64,000 bases of DNA from JAFECT01 sp036501825 (GCA_036501825.1 DASXZP010000026.1:504730-568729); one strand, 5' to 3'. Shown: positions 34,046 to 45,476, counted from the stretch's first letter. The notes: generated by a model not told the origin, from the sequence alone. Numbers and translations: made by a program.

Positions 34046-34507
34046 ATGCGCCTCAGCACCAAGGGCCGGTACGCGGTCATGGCGATGGCCGACCTGGCGA
34101 AGAACGGCGCCGGAAAAGCCGTGTCCCTGGCCGAGATCGCCAAAAGGCAGGAGATTTCCCTGTCTTACCTGGAGCAGCTGTTCGCCCGTCTGCGCCGCGC
34201 GGGCCTGGTCCGCAGCGTCCGGGGTCCCGGCGGCGGCTATCGGCTGGCCCGTGGGGCCGGGGAAACCTGGATCGCCGAGATCGTCCTGGCCGTGGACGAG
34301 CCCATCCGCGCCACCCGCTGCGCCGGCAAGGGGTCGCCGAAGGGCTGCATGATCGGCGGCGAGCGCTGCCTGACCCACGACCTGTGGGCGCGGCTGGGCG
34401 AAGAGATCCACCACTACCTGGCCACGGTCTCGCTCGAGGACGTCATCGAAAAGCGCGCGAGCGCGGTGCCCTCCGAAGAGAGCAAGGAGGCGGTCGCCGC
34501 GGCCTGA
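34046..34507 (+). CDS. Rrf2 family Fe-S-responsive regulator (IscR-like)
   Basis: The 153-residue regulator has an N-terminal winged-helix DNA-binding domain beginning MRLSTKGRYAVMAM, recognition region EISLSYLEQLFARLRRAGLV and wing RGPGGGYRLAR. Three cysteines (Cys92, Cys101, Cys108) precede HDLW, the IscR-type cluster-binding region, here with CX8CX6C spacing. TGGAGG lies 10 bp before the ATG at 34046. It heads the iscS-suf gene cluster 32 bp upstream of iscS, so it most likely senses Fe-S status and controls that operon. No operator half-sites were identified with confidence. Confidence 0.9.
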   Translation: MRLSTKGRYAVMAMADLAKNGAGKAVSLAEIAKRQEISLSYLEQLFARLRRAGLVRSVRGPGGGYRLARGAGETWIAEIVLAVDEPIRATRCAGKGSPKGCMIGGERCLTHDLWARLGEEIHHYLATVSLEDVIEKRASAVPSEESKEAVAAA

Positions 34508-34539
34508 CCGCGCGTCCCCCAAAATCGCATGAATCTCCC

Positions 34540-35669
34540 ATGAGCAGCGTCTACCTCGACTATAACGCCACCGCCCCGATCCGGCCCCAAGCGGCCGAGG
34601 CGGTCGCGCGCGCGCTCATGATCGGCGCCAATCCGTCGTCGGTGCACGCGGCCGGGCGCAAGGCGCGGCTGGTGATGGAAGAGGCGCGCAAGACGGTGGC
34701 GCGGTTTGTTCTGGGCGATCCGCAGAGCCTGGTGTTCACCAGCGGCGGCGCCGAGGCCAATGCGCTGGCGATCGAGAGCGCGGTTGCGGCCGGTTTCGCG
34801 CCACTGATCATCGGCGCCACCGAGCACGACACCGTGGTCGAGACGGCGCGCGCGACCGGTGTACAAGTTTATCCCCTGCCTGTGGACGAGCGCGGCGTCG
34901 CCGACCTCGACGCCCTGCGCGTGATCCTGGCCGGCCTGTCGGGCCGGCGGCCGTTCGTGGCGCTGATGCTCGCCAACAACGAGACCGGCGTGGTGCATCC
35001 CATTGCCGAGGCCGCGACCCTGGTGCGCGAAGCCGACGGCTGGCTGCACGTGGACGCGGTCCAGGCGGCGGGCAAGCTTTCCATCGACATGAGCGCCCTG
35101 GGCGCGGACACCCTGTCGCTGTCGGCACACAAGCTGGGCGGACCGCAGGGCGTCGGCGGCCTGGCCTGGGGGCCGCGCGCAATCCTCACGCGGCGCCTGC
35201 ACGGCGGCGGCCAGGAGCGCGGGCGGCGCGCCGGCACCGAGAACCTTTCCGGCGTGGCCGGCTTTGCGGCGGCTGTGGACGCGTCTGTGGATAAGCCTGT
35301 GAACGAAGACGCCTGCGTCGTGGCGCGCAACGCCGCGGCCGAACGCGTGCAGGCGGCCGGGGCAACCGTGATCGGCGAAGACGCGGCGCGCCTGCCCAAC
35401 ACCTTGTGCCTCGCCGTGCCCGACTGGCCGTCTGAGTTGCAGGTCATCGCCCTCGACCTGGAAGGCGTGATGGTTTCCGCCGGGGCCGCCTGTTCGTCCG
35501 GCAAGGTGAAGCCGTCGCGGGTGCTCGAGGCCATGGGTCTGCAAGCGCTGGCGCCCGGCGCGCTCCGCGCTTCCGGCGGCTGGGCGACCACGCCTGCGGA
35601 CTGGGACCGGTTCGCCGAGGTCTGGACCTCAGCCTACGCACGCCACACGGCGCGCAAAGCGAGCGCCGC

Positions 35670-35673
<4 letters not shown>
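34540..35673 (+). CDS. Cysteine desulfurase, IscS/NifS type
   Basis: This PLP enzyme takes sulfur from cysteine for Fe-S assembly. The 377-residue product begins MSSVYLDYNATAPIRPQA. It has ANPSSVHAAGR, FTSGGAEANALAIE (PLP phosphate site), the Schiff-base lysine in LSAHKLGGPQG, RAGTENLSGVAGF, and the mobile active-site cysteine loop GAACSSGKVKPSRVLEAMG. The long loop containing GAACSSG is typical of group I (IscS/NifS) enzymes, unlike the group II SufS farther on. Its last 4 bp overlap sufB (ATGA). A longer frame back to 34039 overlaps the regulator and is rejected. Confidence 0.94.
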
Positions 35674-37151
<1,478 letters not shown>

Positions 37152-37165
37152 TGTCCTTTTATTCT

Positions 37166-37288
37166 CCGCTCATCCCGGCGAATGCCGGGACCCAGATCGA
37201 ATGGCTCCGTAGGTCAGGGATTAGTGAGGGTCAAACTCTACGCTCAGCGCCTTATGATCTGGGTCCCGGCATTCGCCGGGATGAGCGG
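37166..37288. repeat. Inverted repeat between sufB and the VOC gene
   Basis: Perfect 32-bp arms at 37166-37197 (starting CCGCTCATCCCGGCG) and 37257-37288 (ending CCGGGATGAGCGG) face each other across 59 bp. Each arm also contains its own hairpin CCCGGCgaatGCCGGG. It fills the sufB-VOC gap. The same design, with diverged arm sequence (CATCCCCGCGCAAGCGGGG), occurs between sufD and sufS. Confidence 0.9.
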
Positions 37289-37299
37289 GAGGGTTAGGG

Positions 37300-37677
37300 A
37301 TGCTCTCCGCCATCGATCACGTCCAGATCGCGATCCCCGTCGGCGCCGAAGATGCAGCGCGTCCTTTCTATCGCGATGTGCTCGGCCTTACCGAAACGCC
37401 CAAGCCCGCGGACATGGCTGCGCGCGGCGGGATCTGGTTCGAGCATGGCCCGGTACACGTCCATCTCGGCGTCGAGAAGGACTTCCGCGCCAACGTAAAG
37501 GCGCATGTGGCGTTCCGCGTCGACGACGTGCCGGGTCTAATCGCGCGCGCAACCGCCGCCGGTTTCAAAGCCTCCGACGAACCGCTGCTCGATGGCTACG
37601 ACCAACGCGCCTTCCTCTACGATCCCTTCGGCAACCGGCTCGAATTTCTGCGGCCGATACAACACAAGGCCGCCTGA
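37300..37677 (+). CDS. VOC (glyoxalase/bleomycin resistance-like) family protein
   Basis: The 125-residue protein has the paired beta-alpha-beta-beta-beta modules of the vicinal oxygen chelate superfamily: IDHVQIAIPVGAEDAARPFY, GGIWFEHGPVHVHLGV, AHVAFRVDDVPGLIARA and DPFGNRLEFLRP. Potential metal ligands are His8, His and Glu residues at the strand ends. Its TGA is immediately followed by the sufC ATG, so it is embedded in the suf operon although not a known Suf component. Substrate is unknown; it could detoxify an electrophile or be a passenger. Confidence 0.88.
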   Translation: MLSAIDHVQIAIPVGAEDAARPFYRDVLGLTETPKPADMAARGGIWFEHGPVHVHLGVEKDFRANVKAHVAFRVDDVPGLIARATAAGFKASDEPLLDGYDQRAFLYDPFGNRLEFLRPIQHKAA

Positions 37678-38423
<746 letters not shown>

Positions 38424-38427
<4 letters not shown>

Positions 38428-39467
38428 ACGACTACCCCGCCATAGACCTGCGTAACGCGGACACCTTCCCGACCCGTCGGGTCGAGGACTGGAAGTGGAC
38501 CGACCTGCGCCGCTACCTGCGCGAGGCGCCAGCGCCGTCGCCGGTCGTGGCCATTGAGCCGGGCGGCCCGTTCGCCTTTGCCGGCGGCGAGGAGATCGCT
38601 TTCGCCAATGGCCGCACCGCCACCGGGTCGCCGTCGGTTCGTCACGTCGTGAGCGGGGAGCAGAGCCTGCGCCTCCGGTTCATCTCCAAGGCGTCGCATA
38701 CGGGCCATCAGGCTGAGATCGAGATCGTGGTCGAACCCGGTGCGTCGCTCCTGCTGCTCGAGAGCAACGAGGGCGAGGGCGAGGCCTATGTCGCGAACGC
38801 GGTCGTGCGCCTGCACCTCGGTGACGGCGCCCGCGTGACGCGGATCGTCCGTGTCTGCGACAGCGCCGATGCGATCGGCCTGACCCGCAGCGACGTGACC
38901 CTGTCGGCCAACGCCCGGTTTGACCAGTCGGTCCTGCTGTCCGGCGCCAAGCTGCAGCGTCATGAAACGCACGTCGCGCATCCCGGCCGCGGAGCCGCCG
39001 TCCGCCTCGACGGCGTCTATGTCATCGGCGGCGAACGGCACTCGGACCTGACCACCGTGGTCGAGCACCAGGGAACCGACGGGGAAACGCAGCAACTGAC
39101 CAAGGGTGTGGCCTCGGGTAAGGCGCGTGGCGTGTTTCAGGGGCGCATCGTCGTCAACCACGGCGCCGATCGCACCGACGCTCGCATGGGCCACCATGCG
39201 CTGATCCTATCCGACCGCGCGGAGATCGACGCCAAGCCTGAGCTGGAAATCTACGCCGACGACGTGGCCTGCGCCCACGGCAACTCAATCGGCGCACTGG
39301 ACGAGAACGCCCTGTTCTACGCCATGTCCCGCGGCCTGCCCGAACCGGACGCTCGCGCCTTGCTGACCGAAGCGTTCCTCGGCGAGGTCATCGACCGCAT
39401 CGAACGCGAGGACGTTCGCGAGTTCGCGCGCGCCTGGCTGGCGCAACAGTTGGGGGCGCTCGCATGA
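38424..39467 (+). CDS. sufD: Fe-S cluster assembly protein SufD
   Basis: SufD pairs with SufB and is needed for iron acquisition by the scaffold. The 347-residue protein starts at the GTG at 38424 within the sufC stop. It has the SufBD beta-helix core including HQGTDGETQQLTKGVASGKA, FQGRIVVNHGADRTDARMGH, LEIYADDVACAHGNSIGALD and ENALFYAMSRGLPEPDARALL, the standard C-terminal block. The N-terminal half is more variable, as usual. It is followed by an inverted repeat and sufS. Confidence 0.95.
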
Positions 39468-39478
39468 CCCCTCTCTAT

Positions 39479-39606
39479 CCGCTCATCCCCGCGCAAGCGG
39501 GGACCCAGGCTTTTTTGAACGGCCCTGAGGGTGTGCTCGAAAGCTACCGAAACATCGCTGCGGGCAGGGAAAAAGCCTGGGTCCCCGCTTGCGCGGGGAT
39601 GAGCGG
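39479..39606. repeat. Inverted repeat between sufD and sufS
   Basis: Arms of about 36 bp (39479-39514, starting CCGCTCATCCCCGCG, and 39571-39606, ending CGGGGATGAGCGG) face each other. Similarity extends weakly beyond both ends (CTCTCTATCC versus GGAGATAGAGG). Each arm contains a self-complementary CCCCGCgcaaGCGGGG. It is the same family type as the sufB-VOC repeat. Confidence 0.9.
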
Positions 39607-39623
39607 AGATAGAGGGGCAAGCT

Positions 39624-40841
39624 GTGGCGTTTGATCCTTATTCCGCCCGCGCGCAGTTTCCGATCTTCGAACGGAAGATCAACGGCCATCCGCTGGTCTA
39701 CCTCGACTCCGCCGCCTCGGCGCAGAAGCCCAAGGCGGTGATCGACGCGATCGCTCAGCGCATGGCGACCTCCTACGCCAACGTCCACCGCGGCCTGCAC
39801 ACCCTAGCCAACGAGACCACCGAGGCCTACGAGGCCGCGCGCAAGACGGTTGCGCGCTACCTGAATGCGGCGAGCGTCGAAGAGATCGTGTTTACCAAGG
39901 GCGGCACCGAGGCGATCAACCTGATCGCCGCGACGCTGGGCCGGTCCTTCGCCGCCGGCGACGAGATCGTGCTCACGGAGATGGAGCACCACTCCAACAT
40001 CGTCCCGTGGCATTTCCTGCGTGAGCGACAAGGCGTGGTGCTGAAGTTCGCGCCGGTGCTCGACGACGGGTCCCTCGACCTCGAAGGCCTGCGCGCCCTG
40101 ATCGGACCGAAGACGCGTCTGGTTGCGCTCACCCACATGTCGAACGTGCTGGGCACGATCAACCCGATCAGAGCCGTTGTTGAGGCGGCGCACGCAGCGG
40201 GCGCCCTGGTGCTGATCGACGGCTGCCAGGGCGCGGTGCATGCGGCGCCCGACGTGCAGGACCTCGACTGTGACTTCTACGTCTTCACCGGCCACAAGCT
40301 CTACGGCCCGACCGGCATCGGCGTCCTCTACGGCAAGGCCGAGCGGCTCGCGGCCCTGCCGCCTTACCAGGGCGGCGGCGAGATGATCGAGCAGGTGACC
40401 TGCGATCTGGTCACCTATGCCGAGCCGCCCATGCGGTTCGAGGCCGGCACGCCGCCGATCCTGGAAGCCATCGGCCTGGGCGCCGCCATCGAGTGGCTGG
40501 CCCAGTTCGACCGCGACGCCGTCCACGCCCACGAGCGCGCCCTCTACCGGCGGGTGGTCGACGAGATCAACGGGGCCAACTGGTTTCGCGTCATCGGCGA
40601 CGCCCCCGGCAAGGGGGCGATCCTGACCTTCACGGTGGAGGGCGCCCACGCTCACGACGTGGCCCAGATCCTCGACCGCTACGGCATTGCCGTCCGCGCC
40701 GGCCAGCACTGCGCCGAGCCTTTAATGCGACGCTTTAACGTGACATCCACCGCACGGGCGTCATTCGCCCTATATAATACCGAAGAGGACGCCGACGCCC
40801 TGGTCGCCGGCCTCCACAAGGTCCGGAGCTTTTTCGGCTGA
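39624..40841 (+). CDS. sufS: Cysteine desulfurase SufS
   Basis: Group II PLP-dependent desulfurase feeding sulfur to the Suf scaffold. The 405-residue protein has the N-terminal PIFERKINGHPLVYLDSAAS, NVHRGLHTLANETTEAYE, FTKGGTEAINLIA, EMEHHSNIVPW, Schiff-base lysine in FTGHKLYGPTGIGVLYG, EAGTPPILEAIGL and the active-site cysteine in RAGQHCAEPLMR. Its TGA shares the A with the ATG of the next gene (40841). Together with the IscS-type enzyme at the head, the locus encodes two desulfurases of different groups. Confidence 0.96.
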   Translation: MAFDPYSARAQFPIFERKINGHPLVYLDSAASAQKPKAVIDAIAQRMATSYANVHRGLHTLANETTEAYEAARKTVARYLNAASVEEIVFTKGGTEAINLIAATLGRSFAAGDEIVLTEMEHHSNIVPWHFLRERQGVVLKFAPVLDDGSLDLEGLRALIGPKTRLVALTHMSNVLGTINPIRAVVEAAHAAGALVLIDGCQGAVHAAPDVQDLDCDFYVFTGHKLYGPTGIGVLYGKAERLAALPPYQGGGEMIEQVTCDLVTYAEPPMRFEAGTPPILEAIGLGAAIEWLAQFDRDAVHAHERALYRRVVDEINGANWFRVIGDAPGKGAILTFTVEGAHAHDVAQILDRYGIAVRAGQHCAEPLMRRFNVTSTARASFALYNTEEDADALVAGLHKVRSFFG

Positions 40842-41233
40842 TGAACGCCCGTGTAGACCCCGCTGAGACCGACCACGCGCCTTCCGAGGCGGCGCCGGCG
40901 GCTGCCCACACCCTGCCGCAGGCGGAGCTGGACGCCCTGACCGACAAGCTGATCGAGGCGTTCAAGACCGTGTTCGACCCGGAAATCCCGGTCGACATCT
41001 ATGAGCTCGGCCTGATCTACAAGGTCGACGTCAACGACGAGCGCGACGTGATCGTCGAGATGACCCTCACCGCGCCGGGTTGTCCCGTGGCGGGCGAGAT
41101 GCCGGGCTGGGTGAAGGACGCGGTGGAAGCCGTCGAAGGCGTCCATTCCTGCACGGTGAATTTGGTATTTGAACCGCCTTGGGATCCGTCGCGGATGAGC
41201 GACGAAGCCAAGCTGCAACTGAACATGTTCTGA
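40841..41233 (+). CDS. sufT: SUF system Fe-S assembly protein SufT (MIP18/DUF59)
   Basis: The 130-residue protein has a variable N-terminal 30 residues followed by the MIP18/DUF59 domain: FDPEIPVDIYELGLIYKVDV, EMTLTAPGCPVAGEMPGWVK with the conserved cysteine, and VNLVFEPPWDPSRMSDEAK. SufT proteins help maturation of Fe-S proteins under high demand. It overlaps sufS by 1 bp, and sufA begins 3 bp after its stop. Confidence 0.93.
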   Translation: MNARVDPAETDHAPSEAAPAAAHTLPQAELDALTDKLIEAFKTVFDPEIPVDIYELGLIYKVDVNDERDVIVEMTLTAPGCPVAGEMPGWVKDAVEAVEGVHSCTVNLVFEPPWDPSRMSDEAKLQLNMF

Positions 41234-41235
41234 CC

Positions 41236-41625
41236 ATGGATATTCAAGCCACGCCGCGCACCCGCCGTCCCCGCCCCAAGGTCGTGACCCTCACCGACCG
41301 CGCCGCCGATCGCGTGCGCGAGATCATGGCGCGCGCGGAAAAGCCCTACGCCGGCCTGCGCGTCGGCGTGAAGAACGGCGGCTGCGCGGGTCAGGAATAC
41401 CAGCTCGAATACGCCGCCGCCGCCAACCCGCTCGACGAAGTGGTCGAGGACAAGGGCGTCACCATCCTGATCGACCCCAAGGCCGTGCTGTTCCTGATCG
41501 GCACCGAGATCGACTACGAGACGACCCAGCTCGCGTCGAAGTTCGTGTTCCGAAACCCCAACGAAACCGACGCCTGCGGCTGCGGCGAGAGCGTGACGAT
41601 CACGCCGGCGAACGCGACGGACTAG
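41236..41625 (+). CDS. sufA: A-type Fe-S carrier SufA/IscA
   Basis: The 129-residue HesB/IscA family carrier receives clusters from the scaffold and hands them to targets. The three cluster-ligand cysteines are present: one in KNGGCAGQEYQLEY and two in ACGCGESVTI near the C-terminus. The ATG at 41236 lies 3 bp after the sufT stop; a longer frame to 41179 is out of context. It is the last gene of the suf operon, and its 3' end overlaps the convergent sensor gene by 26 bp. Confidence 0.94.
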   Translation: MDIQATPRTRRPRPKVVTLTDRAADRVREIMARAEKPYAGLRVGVKNGGCAGQEYQLEYAAAANPLDEVVEDKGVTILIDPKAVLFLIGTEIDYETTQLASKFVFRNPNETDACGCGESVTITPANATD

Positions 41626-43423
41626 CCGTCTCCGGCTTCAGCAAGCGCTCGAGCACGGCATTGGCGGTCTGCAGTTCGCCGCGTTCCTTCTCCAGCGTTT
41701 CGACCCTCAGCGCATAGAGGTCCAGTCCGACCTGGCGCGTACCCCAGGCAATCAGCTCGATTTCGTCCGGCCGGTAATTCAGCCCCGAGGGTTTCGGACC
41801 CAGGATAATCACGCCGGTCACCGTATTCCGCGTGACCATGGGGACGACGAGGCAACCGGCCAAGAGGCCGCCCTGCGCCTGTGCCGCCTTCAGGTCGCTG
41901 CGCGCGCTGAGCAAGCCGGGGACATTTGGGTCAAGGCGCTTGTCCAGGCCGTCGATCGCTCCAGCGATGCGGGCGAAGCTGGTCGCGCCGGCCAGGTAGA
42001 CGGCGGTCTCAGCGCCTTCGACATAGTCCGATGTGGCGCCGACAACCACGCGGATCAGGGCCGAACTGTCGGTGACGAAGGCGGCTTCGCGCACGAAGCG
42101 CCGGTAGGCGGCTTCCGCTTGCTGCCAGCGATGGAAGAACACACGCTCGACGCCATGCTCCACAAAATCGCGCACGCGATGGAAGGTCAGATAGATGCAG
42201 ACTGCGATCAGGGCGTCGACCACGACGTTTTTCTCGCGGCCCGCGATCGGGATGAAATGATCGACAGCCCATTCGACCACGCCGAAGGCGGCCAACAGGA
42301 TGGCGCTGACCAGGCCGTAGACCAAGGTGCGGTTTACCGCGAAGCCGAGGTCGAACACCTTCTGCTTCAGGATCGCATAGGTCAGAAGCGCCGGCGCTGC
42401 GACGCCGGCCAGCAGGGCGTTGACGAAGATCAGCACCTGACTCTTGAACTGCGCGTCGAACGAGAACAGCGAGTCATAGACCTGCGCGAGACAGATCAGG
42501 CCGACGGCCACGAACATCAGGGCGTAACGCTGCTGGATGACGGCGGCGCTCTTGCGCCAGCCGACGGCGAGATAGATCAATGAGAGGCCAAGGCCGAGGA
42601 TCACGACGGCCAGTTGAACGGTCTGCCCGTCGCCGAACACAGGCAGGGATCGGACAGCCATGTAGCAGTAGAACGTGAGCGCCATCACCACGACTTCGGC
42701 CGCAAGGAACAGCCAGATTGCGAGACGGTGCGGCCACCGGAGCGGGCCCACATGGTCGCGATAGAAACCGAGGGCGAAGGCGAAGAAGAGTCCCGGAATC
42801 ATCGCATAGGCGGTGAAGTTGGGAACCAGGAAAAGCAGGAAGACGTCCGGCGCGCTCATGGTCGCCGGCGGCATGATGTTGGTCCCGCCGTAACAGACGA
42901 GCGCCAGGCCCAGCAGCAGGGTCGTGGTGTTGCGACTGCGCCAGAAAATGAACGCGCCGAACAACGAGGCGAGCGCATTGGCGGTGAAGGCGTAGAACAG
43001 CGACCCCCAATCGGTCTGGCCGGCGGAGCGCGGTTGAACGATCGCGACGTGGTGGCTCAGTCGCCCGGCGTGTCGGACCGTGAATCCTTCCCGTTCGCCG
43101 ACATTGAGCGCGCGGCGATAGTCGTAGGTCCGATCATAGCGCACCCGATCCCCGGCGACGACGCCGGCCCTGGCCATGGGTGTGTCGGGTTTCACCTTCT
43201 CGACCAGGACAAAGCCCTCGTCGAAGCGGCCAGTGGAGTCCACAGCCGCGCCCAGGGTTCCGGAACCGGGCAAGAGATGCATGCGCGTCGAGAGGTCGAC
43301 GGCGTTCTGACCGATCACATAGGCGGCAAAGATCAGGCAGAGCACGCGAAGCAGACCGAAGATCCGGTTCTGCCGCAGCCTGTCGCCGCCGACGCCCTGT
43401 TCGTTTGCCGACTCTGTCCGCAT
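41600..43423 (-). CDS. PDZ / multi-TM / GAF membrane sensor protein without kinase
   Basis: The 607-residue membrane protein has TM1 at about residues 22-43 and a PDZ-like periplasmic domain (about 60-125: EGFVLVEKVKPDTPMARAGV, VVAGDRVRYDRTY). Roughly eight more TM helices lie between about 145 and 395. A cytoplasmic GAF-type domain follows (about 430-580: VVGATSDYVEGAETAVYLAG, CLVVPMVTRNTVTGVIILG) with a short terminal coiled coil. The layout resembles the N-terminal sensory part of Bacillus ComP, but the frame stops after the coil with no HisKA/HATPase domain, and no kinase gene is adjacent. It converges on sufA with a 26-bp overlap. Function is not established. Confidence 0.8.
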   Translation of the reverse strand: MRTESANEQGVGGDRLRQNRIFGLLRVLCLIFAAYVIGQNAVDLSTRMHLLPGSGTLGAAVDSTGRFDEGFVLVEKVKPDTPMARAGVVAGDRVRYDRTYDYRRALNVGEREGFTVRHAGRLSHHVAIVQPRSAGQTDWGSLFYAFTANALASLFGAFIFWRSRNTTTLLLGLALVCYGGTNIMPPATMSAPDVFLLFLVPNFTAYAMIPGLFFAFALGFYRDHVGPLRWPHRLAIWLFLAAEVVVMALTFYCYMAVRSLPVFGDGQTVQLAVVILGLGLSLIYLAVGWRKSAAVIQQRYALMFVAVGLICLAQVYDSLFSFDAQFKSQVLIFVNALLAGVAAPALLTYAILKQKVFDLGFAVNRTLVYGLVSAILLAAFGVVEWAVDHFIPIAGREKNVVVDALIAVCIYLTFHRVRDFVEHGVERVFFHRWQQAEAAYRRFVREAAFVTDSSALIRVVVGATSDYVEGAETAVYLAGATSFARIAGAIDGLDKRLDPNVPGLLSARSDLKAAQAQGGLLAGCLVVPMVTRNTVTGVIILGPKPSGLNYRPDEIELIAWGTRQVGLDLYALRVETLEKERGELQTANAVLERLLKPETASPSRSPA

Positions 43424-43567
43424 AGCGCCCCCGCCCGCGATATTAGCGGCGCCGGTTCCGCAAATTCAAATGGCCCGGCCGCCGCCCCGGACGGGGCGTT
43501 CGCAGCATCGGACTTGCCATGATCTCATTGATTGCTAAGTCTATTAGCAGATGAGGGGAGAACCACC

Positions 43568-44221
43568 TTGACCCGATCCATCCATGAAACCTCCCGCCGC
43601 GGGGCCCTGGCGGCTGCGTTCGGCGTCCTTGGCGGCGCCGCGCTCGCGGGATCGGCGCGCGCGCAACAGGTCTCGACAACGCCCAACGCGTGCAACGTCA
43701 CCGGCTTCACCATCAGTCCGCCGGTGAAGGCGCTGATCGACGCCGCCGGCGTAAGCGGCGATGCGCACGACTGGGACTATCTGATGGGCGAGTGGTCGTC
43801 GGTGCAGCGGCGTATGAAGAAGCGCTGGACGTCGAACCCGGAGTGGGAGGCGTTCCCGGCGCGCACCGTCTATCAAAAGTTCTACGACGGCGCGATGAAC
43901 GTCGATGAGACGGACTTCCCGACCAAGGGCTGGGGCGGACTGACGCTGCGGACCCTGTCGCCCGCAACGAAGCTGTGGTCGGTCTACTGGGTCTCGACGC
44001 ACAACCCCACGCTCACCGCACCCATGGTCGGCGGCTACAAGGACGATCGCGCGACGTTTTACGGCGACGACACCGACGACGGCGTTCCGATCATCGCGCG
44101 GGTGTACCGGATCAAGGCGCGGCCCGATACCGAACGCTGGGAGCAGGCGTTTTCCAAAGACGGCGGCAAGACCTGGGAGACCAACTGGACCGCCGACTTC
44201 TCCCGCGTGAAGCGCGCCTAA
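43568..44221 (+). CDS. Tat-exported DUF1579-like protein
   Basis: The 217-residue protein starts at a TTG (43568) with GGGGAG 8 bp upstream. It carries a twin-arginine signal (TSRRGALAAAFGVLGGAALA), so a folded protein is exported. The mature domain has WDYLMGEWSSVQRRMKKRW and a repeated beta pattern like lipocalin-fold DUF1579 proteins. A short inverted repeat TGCTAA-N5-TTAGCA lies at 43533-43549, just upstream. Its 3' end overlaps the convergent aspartyl-protease gene by 4 bp. Function is unknown. Confidence 0.8.
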   Translation: MTRSIHETSRRGALAAAFGVLGGAALAGSARAQQVSTTPNACNVTGFTISPPVKALIDAAGVSGDAHDWDYLMGEWSSVQRRMKKRWTSNPEWEAFPARTVYQKFYDGAMNVDETDFPTKGWGGLTLRTLSPATKLWSVYWVSTHNPTLTAPMVGGYKDDRATFYGDDTDDGVPIIARVYRIKARPDTERWEQAFSKDGGKTWETNWTADFSRVKRA

Positions 44222-45378
44222 GGCACGATCACCGCGGGCTTCACCTCGACGTCACGCTCGGCGCTGCCGCGGCGCAGGTGGAAGCGGAGCGCCGCCTGTT
44301 TCAGCGCAATGGAGCCTGGTTCGACGGTGTCGGCGGCTGCCCCGTCGATGGTTTCGATCTCGTCGCCCGCCTTCAGGCCCGAAGCCGCCGCGCCGCCGCC
44401 CGGTTGGATCGCGATGATCCGCATCGAGCCGTGATCGCCGGGTTCGGTGACCATGCCCATGCGCACCATCGGCGGCGGGGCCGGGATCACGGGATCGGCG
44501 CGCGCAAAGCGCACCAGCCGGTCCTTCTGATCGAGGGTAAGCACGAACTTCGACAATAACGGCGGTCCCATCATCACCCCGAAGTTCGGGAAACGGAGCT
44601 CCAGCGGGAACGACGCCACCATCGGCTGTTTGAAGGTGTAGCCGCCGAACGCGAGGTCGCCGGCGAGCCGCGCCGTCGTCACCTCGACTTCGCCGATAGC
44701 AGGCCCGTGCGCGGAGCCTGTGGCGACCGGCTTGGCGGTGAAGGCGACCTTGCGCGCAAGTTCGGGCGCCATGGCGAAGCCGTCGCCCGACTGGGTGTCG
44801 ATGAAGCCGGTGAAGCTTTCACCGCCGACGTTGATCGGCACGCCCCACAGCGGTCCCACTGCGGTGAGCGCCAGCACATCGCGCCCGTTGGCGGCGGGCA
44901 GGGCGCCCTTCTCGAGCTTCACCTGACGGTTTGGAAAGTCGACGGTCAGCAACAGGTCGGCGAACGCCGGTAGGCCGAGCTGGCCGTCCGAACCGCCGGG
45001 CGCATGCGCCATGACGTCCGCGCGCAGGGCGCCGAACGTGGTGGTTCCCAGCGTCAGGCCGTCGATGACGACGTCGCCGTCGCGGCCCGGCCTCAGGTGA
45101 AGGTCTCTCGCGACCTTGGCGGAGACGGTGTTGAACCAGGCCCCGGTCTCGATCTGAAAGTGGTAGACGTGGCCCTTGATCGACACCTCGACCGTGGGGT
45201 GACTGCTCGCCAGCAGTAACGGCGCGACCGTCCCGCCGTCGGGCACGCTCACCGACGCGGGCGTCTGGCGCGCATACAGCTCAGCTTCGTGATCGCCGGC
45301 AAAGGCCGAGCTGGCGGCGATGGCTGTAAGGCACACAGCCGTCGCAAGGCCCAAGACGAACCGGGTCGAAAAACGCAT
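44218..45378 (-). CDS. Exported retropepsin-like aspartyl protease with PDZ domain, degenerate active site
   Basis: The 386-residue protein has a signal peptide (about residues 1-27, ending SSAFAGD), two retropepsin-like domains and a C-terminal PDZ domain (about 295-375: ASGLKAGDEIETIDG). The first active-site motif reads IETG in FQIETGAWFNTVS and the second reads IDTQSGDGF, so neither retains the D-T/S-G triad; catalysis is doubtful. The ATG at 45378 is preceded by GGGGGCG. It converges with the Tat-exported protein by 4 bp. It may be a pseudoenzyme or peptide-binding protein. Confidence 0.82.
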   Translation of the reverse strand: MRFSTRFVLGLATAVCLTAIAASSAFAGDHEAELYARQTPASVSVPDGGTVAPLLLASSHPTVEVSIKGHVYHFQIETGAWFNTVSAKVARDLHLRPGRDGDVVIDGLTLGTTTFGALRADVMAHAPGGSDGQLGLPAFADLLLTVDFPNRQVKLEKGALPAANGRDVLALTAVGPLWGVPINVGGESFTGFIDTQSGDGFAMAPELARKVAFTAKPVATGSAHGPAIGEVEVTTARLAGDLAFGGYTFKQPMVASFPLELRFPNFGVMMGPPLLSKFVLTLDQKDRLVRFARADPVIPAPPPMVRMGMVTEPGDHGSMRIIAIQPGGGAAASGLKAGDEIETIDGAAADTVEPGSIALKQAALRFHLRRGSAERDVEVKPAVIVP

Positions 45379-45476
45379 GACGCCCCCGTGAGGCACTGGC
45401 ACTGCGCCGATATTGGAGAATTCCGAAGCCTTTGACAGGTGACGGAATGTCCCGTCCGGCTTGGCCGCGCCTACCG

